Counted from the first letter of the stretch, positions 17,701 to 24,539 are shown. The stretch: 42,099 nt of DNA from JAKJEP01 sp964580995 (GCA_964580995.1 CAZOMV010000048.1:1-42099); one strand, 5' to 3'. Notes: generated from the sequence alone by a model not told the origin. Translations and numbers: made by a program.

Positions 17701-17740
17701 ATTTTTGCCTGGCCCAGCCGGCGGCGAGGGAGGCGATTCC
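17701..17740. repeat. Dispersed GC-rich repeat, copy 2
   Basis: Related to 13413-13460: a T-run, GCCTGGCCC, then GGCGGCGAGGGAGGCG. It lies just after the stop of the acyl carrier protein gene. Confidence 0.5.
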
Positions 17741-17745
17741 TTGAA

Positions 17746-17997
17746 CTATGCCATCAGCTTCTGAATTGCCTGTACCGCATCGCGCACCGTTCGGATGGTT
17801 TCGGCCTCTTCGTCGGGCACGGCAATATCGAATTTATCTTCGACCATCATGACAAATTCGGCCAGATCCAGACTGTCAAATCCCAGATCGGTTATAAATT
17901 GAGAATCGAGCGATATTTGTTCTTGTGGGATGCCAGACTGATTGCTGGCAAGTTCGATTACCTGCTGACTCACGGTTTCGGCAGTTTGTGTTGCCAT
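17746..17997 (-). CDS. Acyl carrier protein
   Basis: An 83-residue acidic helical protein with the phosphopantetheine attachment motif LGFDSLDLAEFVMMVE; S42 is the modified serine. ACPs carry acyl chains for fatty-acid or related synthesis. No fatty-acid genes surround it; instead it follows an XRE regulator gene with a gap of only 3 nt, and its AGGAG overlaps the end of that gene, which suggests translational coupling. It is therefore probably not the housekeeping copy, but a specialised carrier is inference. The C-terminal helix ends in IQKLMA. Confidence 0.93.
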   Translation of the reverse strand: MATQTAETVSQQVIELASNQSGIPQEQISLDSQFITDLGFDSLDLAEFVMMVEDKFDIAVPDEEAETIRTVRDAVQAIQKLMA

Positions 17998-18000
17998 GGT

Positions 18001-18339
18001 TTAGCTCCTATCCAATTTACTATATTCGTTAATGGCGATTACCAGTTTTCGTATGGTTTTAAAGTCGGGCGTGGTCCGGCCTTTCTCGATACGGTTTAAG
18101 GTTTCCACGCGGATACCCGCCAGCCGGGCCAAATCCTTTTGCGTCAACTCCGCCTCCTGACGCCGCTCCAGCAGACGATCCGCCAAACGCTGATCGCTGA
18201 TATTCATGACATGCAGTGCATCATTCTTGCTTGAAGGATTGCGAGCCTGCGTCAAAGCTCGAAATTCATCTTCCGCAATAATAACATACCACCTGCCGTC
18301 CAGTTGCACTCGCGGATACGCTGTTTTTTGATTTCTCAT
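18001..18339 (-). CDS. XRE-family helix-turn-helix regulator
   Basis: A 112-residue DNA-binding protein. Residues 1-45 form a short N-terminal part (VQLDGRWYVIIAEDEFRAL), and residues 55-108 a Cro/CI-type helix-turn-helix (LTQKDLARLAGIRVETLNRIEKGRTTP). The size and layout resemble antitoxin-type regulators, but no toxin gene adjoins it. There is no Shine-Dalgarno before the ATG, and the promoter position predicts transcription starting at or one base before it. A perfect inverted repeat overlaps the promoter, suggesting autorepression. The next gene is an acyl carrier protein, 3 nt away. Confidence 0.9.
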   Translation of the reverse strand: MRNQKTAYPRVQLDGRWYVIIAEDEFRALTQARNPSSKNDALHVMNISDQRLADRLLERRQEAELTQKDLARLAGIRVETLNRIEKGRTTPDFKTIRKLVIAINEYSKLDRS

Positions 18340-18346
18340 ATTGATG

Positions 18347-18376
18347 AGTATATCATAATTGACTTCTAAGTCAATT
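18347..18376 (-). promoter_or_regulatory. Promoter and inverted-repeat operator of the XRE/ACP operon
   Basis: On the minus strand TTGACT (18369-18374), a 16-nt spacer and TATACT (18347-18352) form the promoter. A perfect inverted repeat, AATTGACTT-CT-AAGTCAATT, covers 18357-18376, so it includes the -35 and most of the spacer. The predicted +1 is about 18340, one base before the ATG. Confidence 0.7.
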
Positions 18377-18557
18377 TAAAAATACCATTTTTTTTATCCC
18401 TCGCGCGAACCAATCGTAAATCTTTTATCCCAAAGACTTTGCCATCCCGCCCGCCCCGCTCTCTTCTCCTTATCGGATCGGGTTGCAAGCCATTTACTCC
18501 AACCTTTGAAGACCACCCCTTGGCCCCCATCCCCGCGACTGCCTGCTATCCCGGTAG

Positions 18558-18576
18558 GGTGGGTTCTTAACCCACC
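18558..18576. repeat. Short hairpin with GTAGGG flank, copy A
   Basis: GGTGGGTT / AACCCACC, 8-bp stem, loop CTT, preceded by GTAGG. Confidence 0.65.
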
Positions 18577-18604
18577 ATTCTTCTCGTCCCTTACAGTCGG
18601 GTAG

Positions 18605-18621
18605 GGTATGCTCTGCATACC
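18605..18621. repeat. Short hairpin with GTAGGG flank, copy B
   Basis: GGTATGC / GCATACC, 7-bp stem, loop TCT, preceded by GTAG. The stem differs from copies A and C but stays self-complementary. Confidence 0.65.
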
Positions 18622-18686
18622 ATCTTCTCTTCCTCCGCTCTCATACCACGTCCCTCTATTTCATTCCGCAAAGGTCATTCCCGTAG

Positions 18687-18703
18687 GGTGGGCACTGCCC
18701 ACC
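18687..18703. repeat. Short hairpin with GTAGGG flank, copy C
   Basis: GGTGGGCA / TGCCCACC around a single C, preceded by GTAG. Same frame as copies A and B with different arm sequence. Confidence 0.65.
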
Positions 18704-18836
18704 ACTCCCCTTCCGTTCCCATACCACGCCCCCATATACCGTTCTCCCGCCCGCCGGTCATTCCTGCGCAAGCTTGCCCTCGACCTGATCGGGGGCAGGA
18801 ATCCAGGATTCTCTTCTTTTATCCATCTCTTTTCTC

Positions 18837-18872
18837 GTCCGATATGTCCGATTTGTCCGATTTGTCCGACTC
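18837..18872. repeat. Four-unit 9-bp array (GTCCGATTT type)
   Basis: Units GTCCGATAT, GTCCGATTT, GTCCGATTT, GTCCGACTC, followed by a T-rich stretch. Confidence 0.75.
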
Positions 18873-18913
18873 TTCTATTTTCTCAAATCGTATATTTCAT
18901 ATTCTTTTCCCCT

Positions 18914-18949
18914 GTCCATATCGTCCATAAAGTCCATATCGTCCATCTC
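18914..18949. repeat. Four-unit 9-bp array (GTCCATATC type)
   Basis: Units GTCCATATC, GTCCATAAA, GTCCATATC, GTCCATCTC, followed by a T-run. As in the array 41 bp upstream, there are four units and the last ends in CTC. Confidence 0.75.
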
Positions 18950-19005
18950 TTTTTTCCCCTCCACCTCCCGCCCGCTTTCATGGCTCATACCACCCTGCTC
19001 CCTCA

Positions 19006-19043
19006 GCCATTCCACGCAAGCCCCCAACTTTATGTTGGGGGTT
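19006..19043. repeat. Dispersed repeat with CCAAC/GTTGG hairpin, copy 1
   Basis: CATTCCACGC then a perfect 8-bp hairpin CCCCCAAC-TTTAT-GTTGGGGG (19021-19041). Related copies lie at 21381-21419 and 21524-21563. Here it sits directly after the stop of the WD40 remnant, so it could act as a processing or termination hairpin, though no U-run follows. Confidence 0.65.
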
Positions 19044-19230
19044 ATAGACCTGCCGCCACTTTCCAAATCTTGACATTGGTATAATCTACCCCCGAAGTAG
19101 CCAGAAGCGTGGAATCCGGTGAAAAGGTCACACTATATACCGTGTACTGGCCGGTTTTAATATTCTGGATCATCTTTCCCGTTTGGGCTTCAAAGATAAA
19201 CACATCCCCGCTTACTTCCGTGCCGCCCGC
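19042..19230 (-). pseudogene. C-terminal remnant of a WD40-repeat protein
   Basis: Minus-strand translation of 62 codons gives a typical WD40 blade: VFIFEAQTGKMIQ, then YSVTFSPDSTLLATSG and VKIWKV, ending at a TAA (19042-19044). Upstream the frame closes at a TGA (19231-19233), and there is no start codon with a ribosome site, so only the end of the gene survives. It overlaps in another frame the tail of a dockerin-like remnant. Confidence 0.6.
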
Positions 19231-19400
19231 TCAGCCACGCCCCCGCCAGCCTCCCCAAATCCGCCATATCCACCCGCCCATCCTCATCCAAATCCGCCGG
19301 ATTCGACCCCGCCTCATCTGCCCCCATATCCACCCGCCCCAGCCGTACCCGCGCCTCCCCGTCCATATCTGCCTCCCGCGCCCGTCTTTCCCTCCCATCC
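19190..19400 (-). pseudogene. C-terminal remnant of a dockerin-tailed exported protein
   Basis: Minus-strand translation shows READMDGEARVRL, then GRVDMGADE (a phrase typical near the end of Phycisphaerae beta-helix proteins) and the EF-hand-like DLDEDGRVDMADLGRLAGAW, before stopping at 19190-19192. No N-terminal part, start or signal peptide is present. It is fused out of frame to the WD40 remnant. Confidence 0.55.
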
Positions 19401-19410
19401 TTCTCTTAAC

Positions 19411-19445
19411 GGGGGGAAACCGGTGTTCCATGCGCCCGAGCCGGG
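19411..19445. repeat. Dispersed duplicated segment, copy 1
   Basis: GGGGGAAACCGGTGTTCCAT followed by GCGCCCGAGCCGG. The same segment with one change is at 23212-23244. A second shared block, CGAGGCGGTGGGG, follows each copy (19528 and 23279), so the two regions are decayed copies of one longer segment. Confidence 0.7.
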
Positions 19446-19463
19446 CTATCTCTGAACATGGTA

Positions 19464-19478
19464 GCTCACAACGTGAGC
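19464..19478. repeat. Short hairpin GCTCAC/GTGAGC
   Basis: GCTCAC-AAC-GTGAGC, flanked by GGTA and GCC; another small hairpin in the same spacer. Confidence 0.5.
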
Positions 19479-19511
19479 GCCGATAGGGTAGAATGATCGC
19501 GGCGGAATGGT

Positions 19512-19527
19512 GCAGGCTCTTGCCTGC
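19512..19527. repeat. Short hairpin GCAGGC/GCCTGC, copy 1
   Basis: GCAGGC-TCTT-GCCTGC preceded by GGT. A relative is at 24540-24554 (GTGCAGGCA...TGCCTGC). Confidence 0.55.
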
Positions 19528-19555
19528 CGAGGCGGTGGGGCACTCTTTTCCTTTC

Positions 19556-19582
19556 GTCTGACCTGTCTGATTTGTCATCCAT
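19556..19582. repeat. Degenerate 9-bp array (GTCTGATTT type)
   Basis: GTCTGACCT, GTCTGATTT, GTCATCCAT, then CTTTTC. It looks like a decayed relative of the 18837 and 18914 arrays. Confidence 0.5.
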
Positions 19583-19592
19583 CTTTTCTTCA

Positions 19593-20756
19593 TCATGAAT
19601 TTTCTGTCCCCTTCGTGCATTCCACCGGCAGCGGATATAACCATCGCTCCTTTTTGCGGTCAGCCTCAATCACTACCTCCACCTGCCACCGGGATCGCCA
19701 CCTCGGCTTTCCCTGCGGGTTGGTCTTGGGACGTTTGCCTGACGGAATATGAAAGCCAATCTCCTGTACCACATCCTCCCCCGGCTGGCAGGTAGTCTCC
19801 GTCAGAATCTTTTTCTTATGACATCGGAATCGCCGCGGATTCCATCGGGTATATTGGGGAATGATGGTATCTTTCACCAGCCCCGCCTGGAAAATGTGAA
19901 CCTGGGTGACCGCCGTCACCGGCCAGTAAATCCAGATGGAAAATCCGCTTCCGCTAACTATCGGATTGGTATCCACCGCCAGCCTGGGTATCTCTCTCAG
20001 CCGCTGCCTCCACGACTGAATCCCCAATCCGATTGGAACCAGTCCCGGCGCCGCCCCGAACATCGTCCCAATATCCGGCCCCAACCCATGCTTCGGCCAC
20101 AAATAATTATAATGCACCCACATCAAAAACGTGATCCCCATATACAGCAGCCCCGCCCCCAACAGCATCCGTATTTCCCCCGCCTTTTCGCTGATCCCCT
20201 CCAGATCATACCACCCGTCCCCCCGGTCCCTGGCCCTTGCCGGCCGGTCCAGCTTAAACGGCCTTGATGTACCAGGTAAAAAAAATAATCCACAAAACCA
20301 TACCGCAAAATGACCTATAAAAAAAACTCCGTAAGGCAAAAACTGGCATTCCTTGGTCAAAACCACCGCCTCCGGATCATGCGGATTATAATAGGCAGTA
20401 TGTGTTGAACCTTTATGGTATCTTCCCACCAGCCTGGCGATGACCTCTTCTAAATCACCATGATCATCGGGTACCATATATATTTTTGTACTTGTATATA
20501 TTTTTCCGCCAACTTGGTACTGGTACTCTATTTTTGGCTTGTAATGATGAAGGCCCTTGGCCCAAATTTTTAGTTTCATATCTGATTTTATAATCCTGGC
20601 TTCCACCGGCTGATACACACGAATAATATAATGCTGCAAACAAATTTCATAGATAGACCATACGAAGGCGAAAATATAAAAGCCTATAAAAATGATTTTT
20701 CCCCATGGAACCGTATTCCGCAAGGTTCGTTTAACTTTATTTATTGAGCCATTCAT
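19593..20756 (-). CDS. DUF3592-like membrane protein
   Basis: A 387-residue protein. A membrane helix at about 20-40 is followed by a beta-rich external part (VEARIIKSDMKLKIW...IEYQYQVGGKIYTSTKI, then YYNPHDPEAVVL), the pattern of DUF3592 proteins, then membrane helices near 145-165 and 200-245. The C-terminal ~130 residues form a cytoplasmic or external beta-rich domain ending in a basic stretch. The function of the family is unknown. It starts 30 nt after the lipoprotein gene on the same strand and is likely co-transcribed. The ribosome site is weak (AAAGAGA). Confidence 0.8.
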   Translation of the reverse strand: MNGSINKVKRTLRNTVPWGKIIFIGFYIFAFVWSIYEICLQHYIIRVYQPVEARIIKSDMKLKIWAKGLHHYKPKIEYQYQVGGKIYTSTKIYMVPDDHGDLEEVIARLVGRYHKGSTHTAYYNPHDPEAVVLTKECQFLPYGVFFIGHFAVWFCGLFFLPGTSRPFKLDRPARARDRGDGWYDLEGISEKAGEIRMLLGAGLLYMGITFLMWVHYNYLWPKHGLGPDIGTMFGAAPGLVPIGLGIQSWRQRLREIPRLAVDTNPIVSGSGFSIWIYWPVTAVTQVHIFQAGLVKDTIIPQYTRWNPRRFRCHKKKILTETTCQPGEDVVQEIGFHIPSGKRPKTNPQGKPRWRSRWQVEVVIEADRKKERWLYPLPVECTKGTENS

Positions 20757-20786
20757 TCTCTTTATCAGGTCCAGTACTATCGTTCC

Positions 20787-21380
20787 CTAATTTCGCCCTG
20801 CCACACACCCGCAAAACTCCTCCGCCTCCTCTTCCTGTTGTAATAATGAATATAACAGGCGGGTGGCCGCTTCTGCCTTTTTCCTATTTTTGGTAACCCG
20901 AATCCTAAACTGAAGCCAGCCTAAATCGGTGCCCTCATCAAAATTCGATTTCCCCATAACCGGTCCATTATACGCAATCACCATAGCCTCCCTGGCCTCT
21001 GGTTCCCCCGAAAAATATCGGCTGTCAAGTCTTCTGAGCCTGACAATTTTCCCGGACTTGCTGTCCTCCAGATTCTCTGTCTGGACAGCTACGCCCTGTT
21101 CCAGCTCAAAGTCAATTTGGGAACAATCCCTTTTCTTCTTCAGGCACAGGATCATAAATTCATCCATGTGCGCCACCTGCCCTTTTCCATGCCAGCTCAG
21201 TACTACATAATATGTTTCGTCTTCCTCCCCGTACACTCCATCGAGATGCCCGTTGAATCCATCGGTTGAATGTTCTGACCATACATAATTCGGTTTGGCC
21301 AGTGATAGCTGCCTGTCGCAGGAAACCACACTGCCTGAAATAATTAAGGCTATAATAATAAGATAGGTTATCCTAATCAT
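20787..21380 (-). CDS. Lipoprotein of unknown function
   Basis: A 197-residue protein. The ATG at 21380 gives a classic lipoprotein signal, MIRITYLIIIALIISGSVVSC, shortened here to its key parts: basic start, hydrophobic core, then SVVSC with C21 as lipid anchor. A TTG start further upstream would place 7 extra residues before this signal and is less likely. The mature part is mixed alpha/beta, with SEHSTDGFNGHLDGVYGEEDE and a C-terminal helix rich in Glu. No family is recognised. Its ribosome site, GGAAGG, lies within one copy of a dispersed repeat (21381-21419). Confidence 0.75.
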   Translation of the reverse strand: MIRITYLIIIALIISGSVVSCDRQLSLAKPNYVWSEHSTDGFNGHLDGVYGEEDETYYVVLSWHGKGQVAHMDEFMILCLKKKRDCSQIDFELEQGVAVQTENLEDSKSGKIVRLRRLDSRYFSGEPEAREAMVIAYNGPVMGKSNFDEGTDLGWLQFRIRVTKNRKKAEAATRLLYSLLQQEEEAEEFCGCVAGRN

Positions 21381-21419
21381 TGCCTTCCACGCCAGCCCCA
21401 ACTTTCTGTTGGCTGTTTA
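21381..21419. repeat. Dispersed repeat with CCAAC/GTTGG hairpin, copy 2
   Basis: TTCCACGCCAGCCCCAAC then TTTCTGTTGGCTGTTT. The copy abuts the start codon of the lipoprotein gene and supplies its ribosome site. Confidence 0.65.
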
Positions 21420-21456
21420 AAACCTCCACCGCAGAGGCTGCCCCCCCATAGGGTGG

Positions 21457-21484
21457 CACCTTCCTGCCTTCAAGCAGGGAGGTG
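21457..21484. terminator. 11-bp hairpin, possible terminator
   Basis: CACCTTCCTGC and GCAGGGAGGTG (one G-T pair) around a CTTCAA loop; TTCTTT follows on the plus strand. It is preceded by TAGGGTGG, as in the GTAGGG-flanked hairpins. No plus-strand gene ends nearby, so a terminator role is doubtful. Confidence 0.4.
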
Positions 21485-21523
21485 TTCTTTAAATAATTGC
21501 GCCACAGACCTATTGGCCGCGCC

Positions 21524-21563
21524 TGCCATTCCACGCCAGCCCCAACTTTCTGTTGGCTGTTTT
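21524..21563. repeat. Dispersed repeat with CCAAC/GTTGG hairpin, copy 3
   Basis: CATTCCACGCCAGCCCCAAC then TTTCTGTTGGCTGTTTTA, nearly identical to copy 2. The rest of 21420-21669 shows only this repeat and the hairpin at 21457. Confidence 0.65.
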
Positions 21564-21669
21564 AATCCATCGTCGATGTCCTCGCCTCGACCGTTTCCAA
21601 GTCGGCCAAACAATATTTAGGGATCCTGCCGATGGGAAAATTCTTAGCAACAGGGTGTAAGAGCAACAG

Positions 21670-22863
21670 TTACTGAAAATCCAGGACCACACGAAAACCG
21701 ATACTATCACTTTGGGTGGACAGGTAGCCGTAGTTGCGGAACGCTACCCGGCAGTGGTAGGCAGTGAGGTCCCAACTGCCGCCGCGGATCACACGAACTG
21801 AGCCGCTGGTAGGTCCGGTGGGATTTGTCTGCGAACTGGAACTATATACTCCATACCAGTCGTTACACCACTCCCAGACGTTCCCGGCCATATCATATAG
21901 ACCATAGCCATTGCCGCCGTTGGCTGTCTGGTAGCTGGTGGCACTGCCCGGCCAGTTGTAATTCGTTTTATATTTCAAACTTCCATCGAAAAAGCCTACC
22001 GGTGAGGTATAAGGATAAACTCCGTCGTTCCAGATAGGATGATATTGATTTTTCACCGGACTGACATCGTAATAAACGTAGGATGAGCTACTTTTAAAAT
22101 TGGCCTGCGTCTGATTGATAGTGTTACTCCAGGGAAACCGTCTGCCTGCCAAACCACCTCGGGCCGCATATTCCCATTCCGCCTCCGTTGGCAGACGGTA
22201 TCCCTTTTTATTGAAATCACAAGGCCATGTTCCACTAAGAGTATAGTATGGTTCCCGACCTTCCTGCTGGCTCCGCCAGTTGCAATAGGCCACCGCTCCG
22301 TACCAGCTTACCCTTACCATCGGATCATTGGTCATATTTCGCCCGCTCTTGGGCTGGACCATAAATACCCCGCCGCTGTAGGCTATCTGACTGAAGCCGC
22401 TTGAGGTCGATGTGTCACAGTAGTACTTATTATTGCCGGTTCCATAGACCAGACCACTCGAAACATAGATCGTCCCGCCGTTCAAGGCGGAATTGAGATA
22501 GGCACAATATTGAGCATTGGTGATCTCAAATTTACCCATGGCAAACGTTGACACTGTCACTGTATGCACAGGTCTTTCGTCGGAATCCACTTCACCGAAC
22601 GAATCTCCCATTGCAAACGTCCCACCGGGTATGTCAACCATGTCGTCGGGCAGGCGACTACCGGTCAGCCATTGTTCAGACATATCCACCAGATTAACCA
22701 GGTTGGATTCTTCCAGCCATTCACCGGCCAACACGGCAAAATCCGCCAAATCAACAAAACAATCCCTGGTCAAATCCGCCGAGGGACATTCTGCCGAAAC
22801 CGGCATAACCAGCGACCAAACCAAAACCATTGCCAGAAAGCTTTTTGTTATTAGGCGATTCAT
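21670..22863 (-). CDS. Secreted SUMF1-domain (FGE-like) protein with N-terminal dockerin-like segment
   Basis: A 397-residue exported protein. Signal peptide ends near MPVSA. Residues 26-68 form a dockerin-like pair (CFVDLADFAVLAGEWL and VNLVDMSEQWL), unusually at the N-terminus. Residues 75-395 are a formylglycine-generating-enzyme/SUMF1 domain: DIPGGTFAMGD, KFEITNAQYCAYLN, YRLPTEAEWEYAARGG, YDMAGNVWEWCNDWY and IRGGSWDL. True FGE needs two cysteines five residues apart after GGS; here only C371 remains (AYHCRVAFR), so sulfatase activation is unlikely. It may be a carbohydrate- or peptide-binding or other enzyme of the fold. AGGAGAG lies 8 nt before the ATG. Confidence 0.9.
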   Translation of the reverse strand: MNRLITKSFLAMVLVWSLVMPVSAECPSADLTRDCFVDLADFAVLAGEWLEESNLVNLVDMSEQWLTGSRLPDDMVDIPGGTFAMGDSFGEVDSDERPVHTVTVSTFAMGKFEITNAQYCAYLNSALNGGTIYVSSGLVYGTGNNKYYCDTSTSSGFSQIAYSGGVFMVQPKSGRNMTNDPMVRVSWYGAVAYCNWRSQQEGREPYYTLSGTWPCDFNKKGYRLPTEAEWEYAARGGLAGRRFPWSNTINQTQANFKSSSSYVYYDVSPVKNQYHPIWNDGVYPYTSPVGFFDGSLKYKTNYNWPGSATSYQTANGGNGYGLYDMAGNVWEWCNDWYGVYSSSSQTNPTGPTSGSVRVIRGGSWDLTAYHCRVAFRNYGYLSTQSDSIGFRVVLDFQ

Positions 22864-23105
22864 CTTTTACTCTCCTGTTATCGCAATTTCCAGAAAAACC
22901 GCTCTCTCTACTCACCGGGTACCATATCTTTATTATTCCCGCCTGTGATCTAAATCGACCTCACAAGCAATCTTACTATACCAAATCCCCGCCCCTATTA
23001 CCAGAAAATTCTTTTTATGTCACATAGTATTGCCATCCTTCAGCTTCTTTCCCGCAAGATGTTACAATTGGTTTGGAAAATGGGGTATTTGATGATTCGA
23101 ATTTG

Positions 23106-23133
23106 TTTAGAATTTAGAGTGTAGAATGTAAAT
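23106..23133. repeat. 7-bp four-unit array, TTTAGAA type
   Basis: TTTAGAA, TTTAGAG, TGTAGAA, TGTAAAT. Confidence 0.65.
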
Positions 23134-23211
23134 TTGCTCCCCGCTCCCATCCATAACCGCCGGTAGCGTCAAAATATATCGCCTAAAAACCGCCGCCATA
23201 ATCCTCTTCAT

Positions 23212-23246
23212 GGGGGAAACCGGTGTTCCATGCGCCCAAGCCGGAT
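23212..23246. repeat. Dispersed duplicated segment, copy 2
   Basis: GGGGGAAACCGGTGTTCCAT then GCGCCCAAGCCGG; partner of 19411-19445. Confidence 0.7.
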
Positions 23247-23478
23247 GATCCAATGAAACCTCAGAATCGTACCTCTTTCGAGGCGGTGGGGTCCTCTTGC
23301 ACTCCTTCCTATAGGAACCTTTGTTTGGTTGTGGCTATGTCACGCCAAGTCATCCGTACCACAATCCTTCAACTTCTTGTTTTTTATGCTTGATTATGAA
23401 TTGGTGTTACTGATAAACTCCTTTTTCGCAAGATGTTGCAGTTTGTTTTTAAATTTATATTTGATGATTTTGAATTTG

Positions 23479-23506
23479 TTTAGAATTTAGAGTTTAGAAT
23501 TTAGGA
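23479..23506. repeat. 7-bp four-unit array, TTTAGAA type
   Basis: TTTAGAA, TTTAGAG, TTTAGAA, TTTAGGA. Flank GATGATT...GAATTTG is shared with the array at 23106. Confidence 0.7.
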
Positions 23507-23852
23507 TTTGGTTGCGGCCCAAGGCCGCGCTAAGTAATCCGTGGTTCCCATTATCCAACCATCTCAATTATACCACATATTCTACATAAAGCAAATAATA
23601 TTTATATTTAGTTAATATAAATACATACATTTTCCAAAAATTACACATAAACACTTGCCACCACAAACTTTAAATCAAACAAAATAATACCGCAGTTTTA
23701 TCGTTCCAGCACCTTTTCCCCATGCGTTTCCTGTTCCCCCTCCCCAATTAACCGCCCAAACACCCCGCCTGTCTCCTATTCCCCATCCCACCCGTACCGT
23801 CAGCCTCTGGCCGGCACTCTTCATATTTCCCTTCGCCCCCTCCCTTTTAACT

Positions 23853-23880
23853 CGTAACTCGTAATTCATAATTCGTAATT
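23853..23880. repeat. 7-bp four-unit array, CGTAATT type
   Basis: CGTAACT, CGTAATT, CATAATT, CGTAATT. Different unit, same period and copy number. Confidence 0.7.
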
Positions 23881-23998
23881 TTCCCCCCCCCTTCCCTGCC
23901 TTCGTTGCCTTTTGTTCAAAATTCTTCTCTTCCAATTTTTGATTTTCGCTCTGTCAATTTTTTTGTTTTGAAATTCGCATTTTGAAAATTTGACATTA

Positions 23999-24033
23999 TT
24001 TAGAATTTAGATATTAGAATTTAGAATTTACCT
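23999..24033. repeat. 7-bp array, TTTAGAA type
   Basis: TTTAGAA, TTTAGAT, ATTAGAA, TTTAGAA and a partial fifth unit TTTACCT. Confidence 0.65.
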
Positions 24034-24539
24034 ATTCACCCTATCTTGCCAAATTCAATCTGGGTAATCCAGGCAATATTTCTAAGCCAATATTCCCGCC
24101 CAAACTCAAATGCCACGTGCCTAAACCATTCACTTTTACCTATGTTTTGCCCTGCTTTTATATCACTTTAACACACTTTTACCCCATTTTCTTCATGTTT
24201 TGCTATACTTTCTTCAACATTTACCAACTCAACCTAACCGTTAAATCTTACTAAAAATCTTACCCATCTTACCAAAAATCTTACCCAATCGTTACAATCG
24301 TTATAATCCCTACTTTATTATCGGACTATACTTTCCAACGTAAAATATGCACTTACATCAATTTCCCAAAACTAAAAATAAGTACTTATAGAAATACGAA
24401 GCAACCAGCGGGAGCGTCAGAATTATTATTATACGGTCCTCCCGTTTTTTACCACAGTGAAGCGCCTATCAGAAGCGTCAAATACCCATTTATCCCCGCG
24501 TCGGCAAACAGGGTTTCTCGCCCTCGCCGCGTGAGTGGT

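Larger units (their letters stand above)
18377..19020. other. Gene-free C/T-rich spacer with small repeats
   Basis: No convincing gene. The plus strand is strongly pyrimidine-rich. It contains three short hairpins with a GTAGGG flank, two 9-bp unit arrays, and a TCATTCCTGCGC...GCAGGAATCCAG segment (about 18758-18807) that resembles inverted repeats common in environmental bacteria. The open frames here are driven by these repeats. Confidence 0.6.

Noticed and set aside
18837..18949. Possible CRISPR array
   Set aside because: Units are 9 bp and contiguous, without spacers, and no cas genes are nearby.
18608..19084. Open frame of 158 codons across the pyrimidine-rich spacer
   Set aside because: It consists of translated hairpins and 9-bp arrays (repeated ICP and VHIVH tripeptides) with no family features.
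19231..19644. Open frame of 137 codons on the minus strand, Gly/Arg/Trp-rich
   Set aside because: It reads the GC-rich dockerin remnant and repeats in the wrong frame; the composition is repetitive and no ribosome site is present.
23675..23935. Open frame of 86 codons on the minus strand
   Set aside because: It runs through the 7-bp CGTAATT array, is rich in Gly and Lys without fold signals, and is best explained by the repeat.
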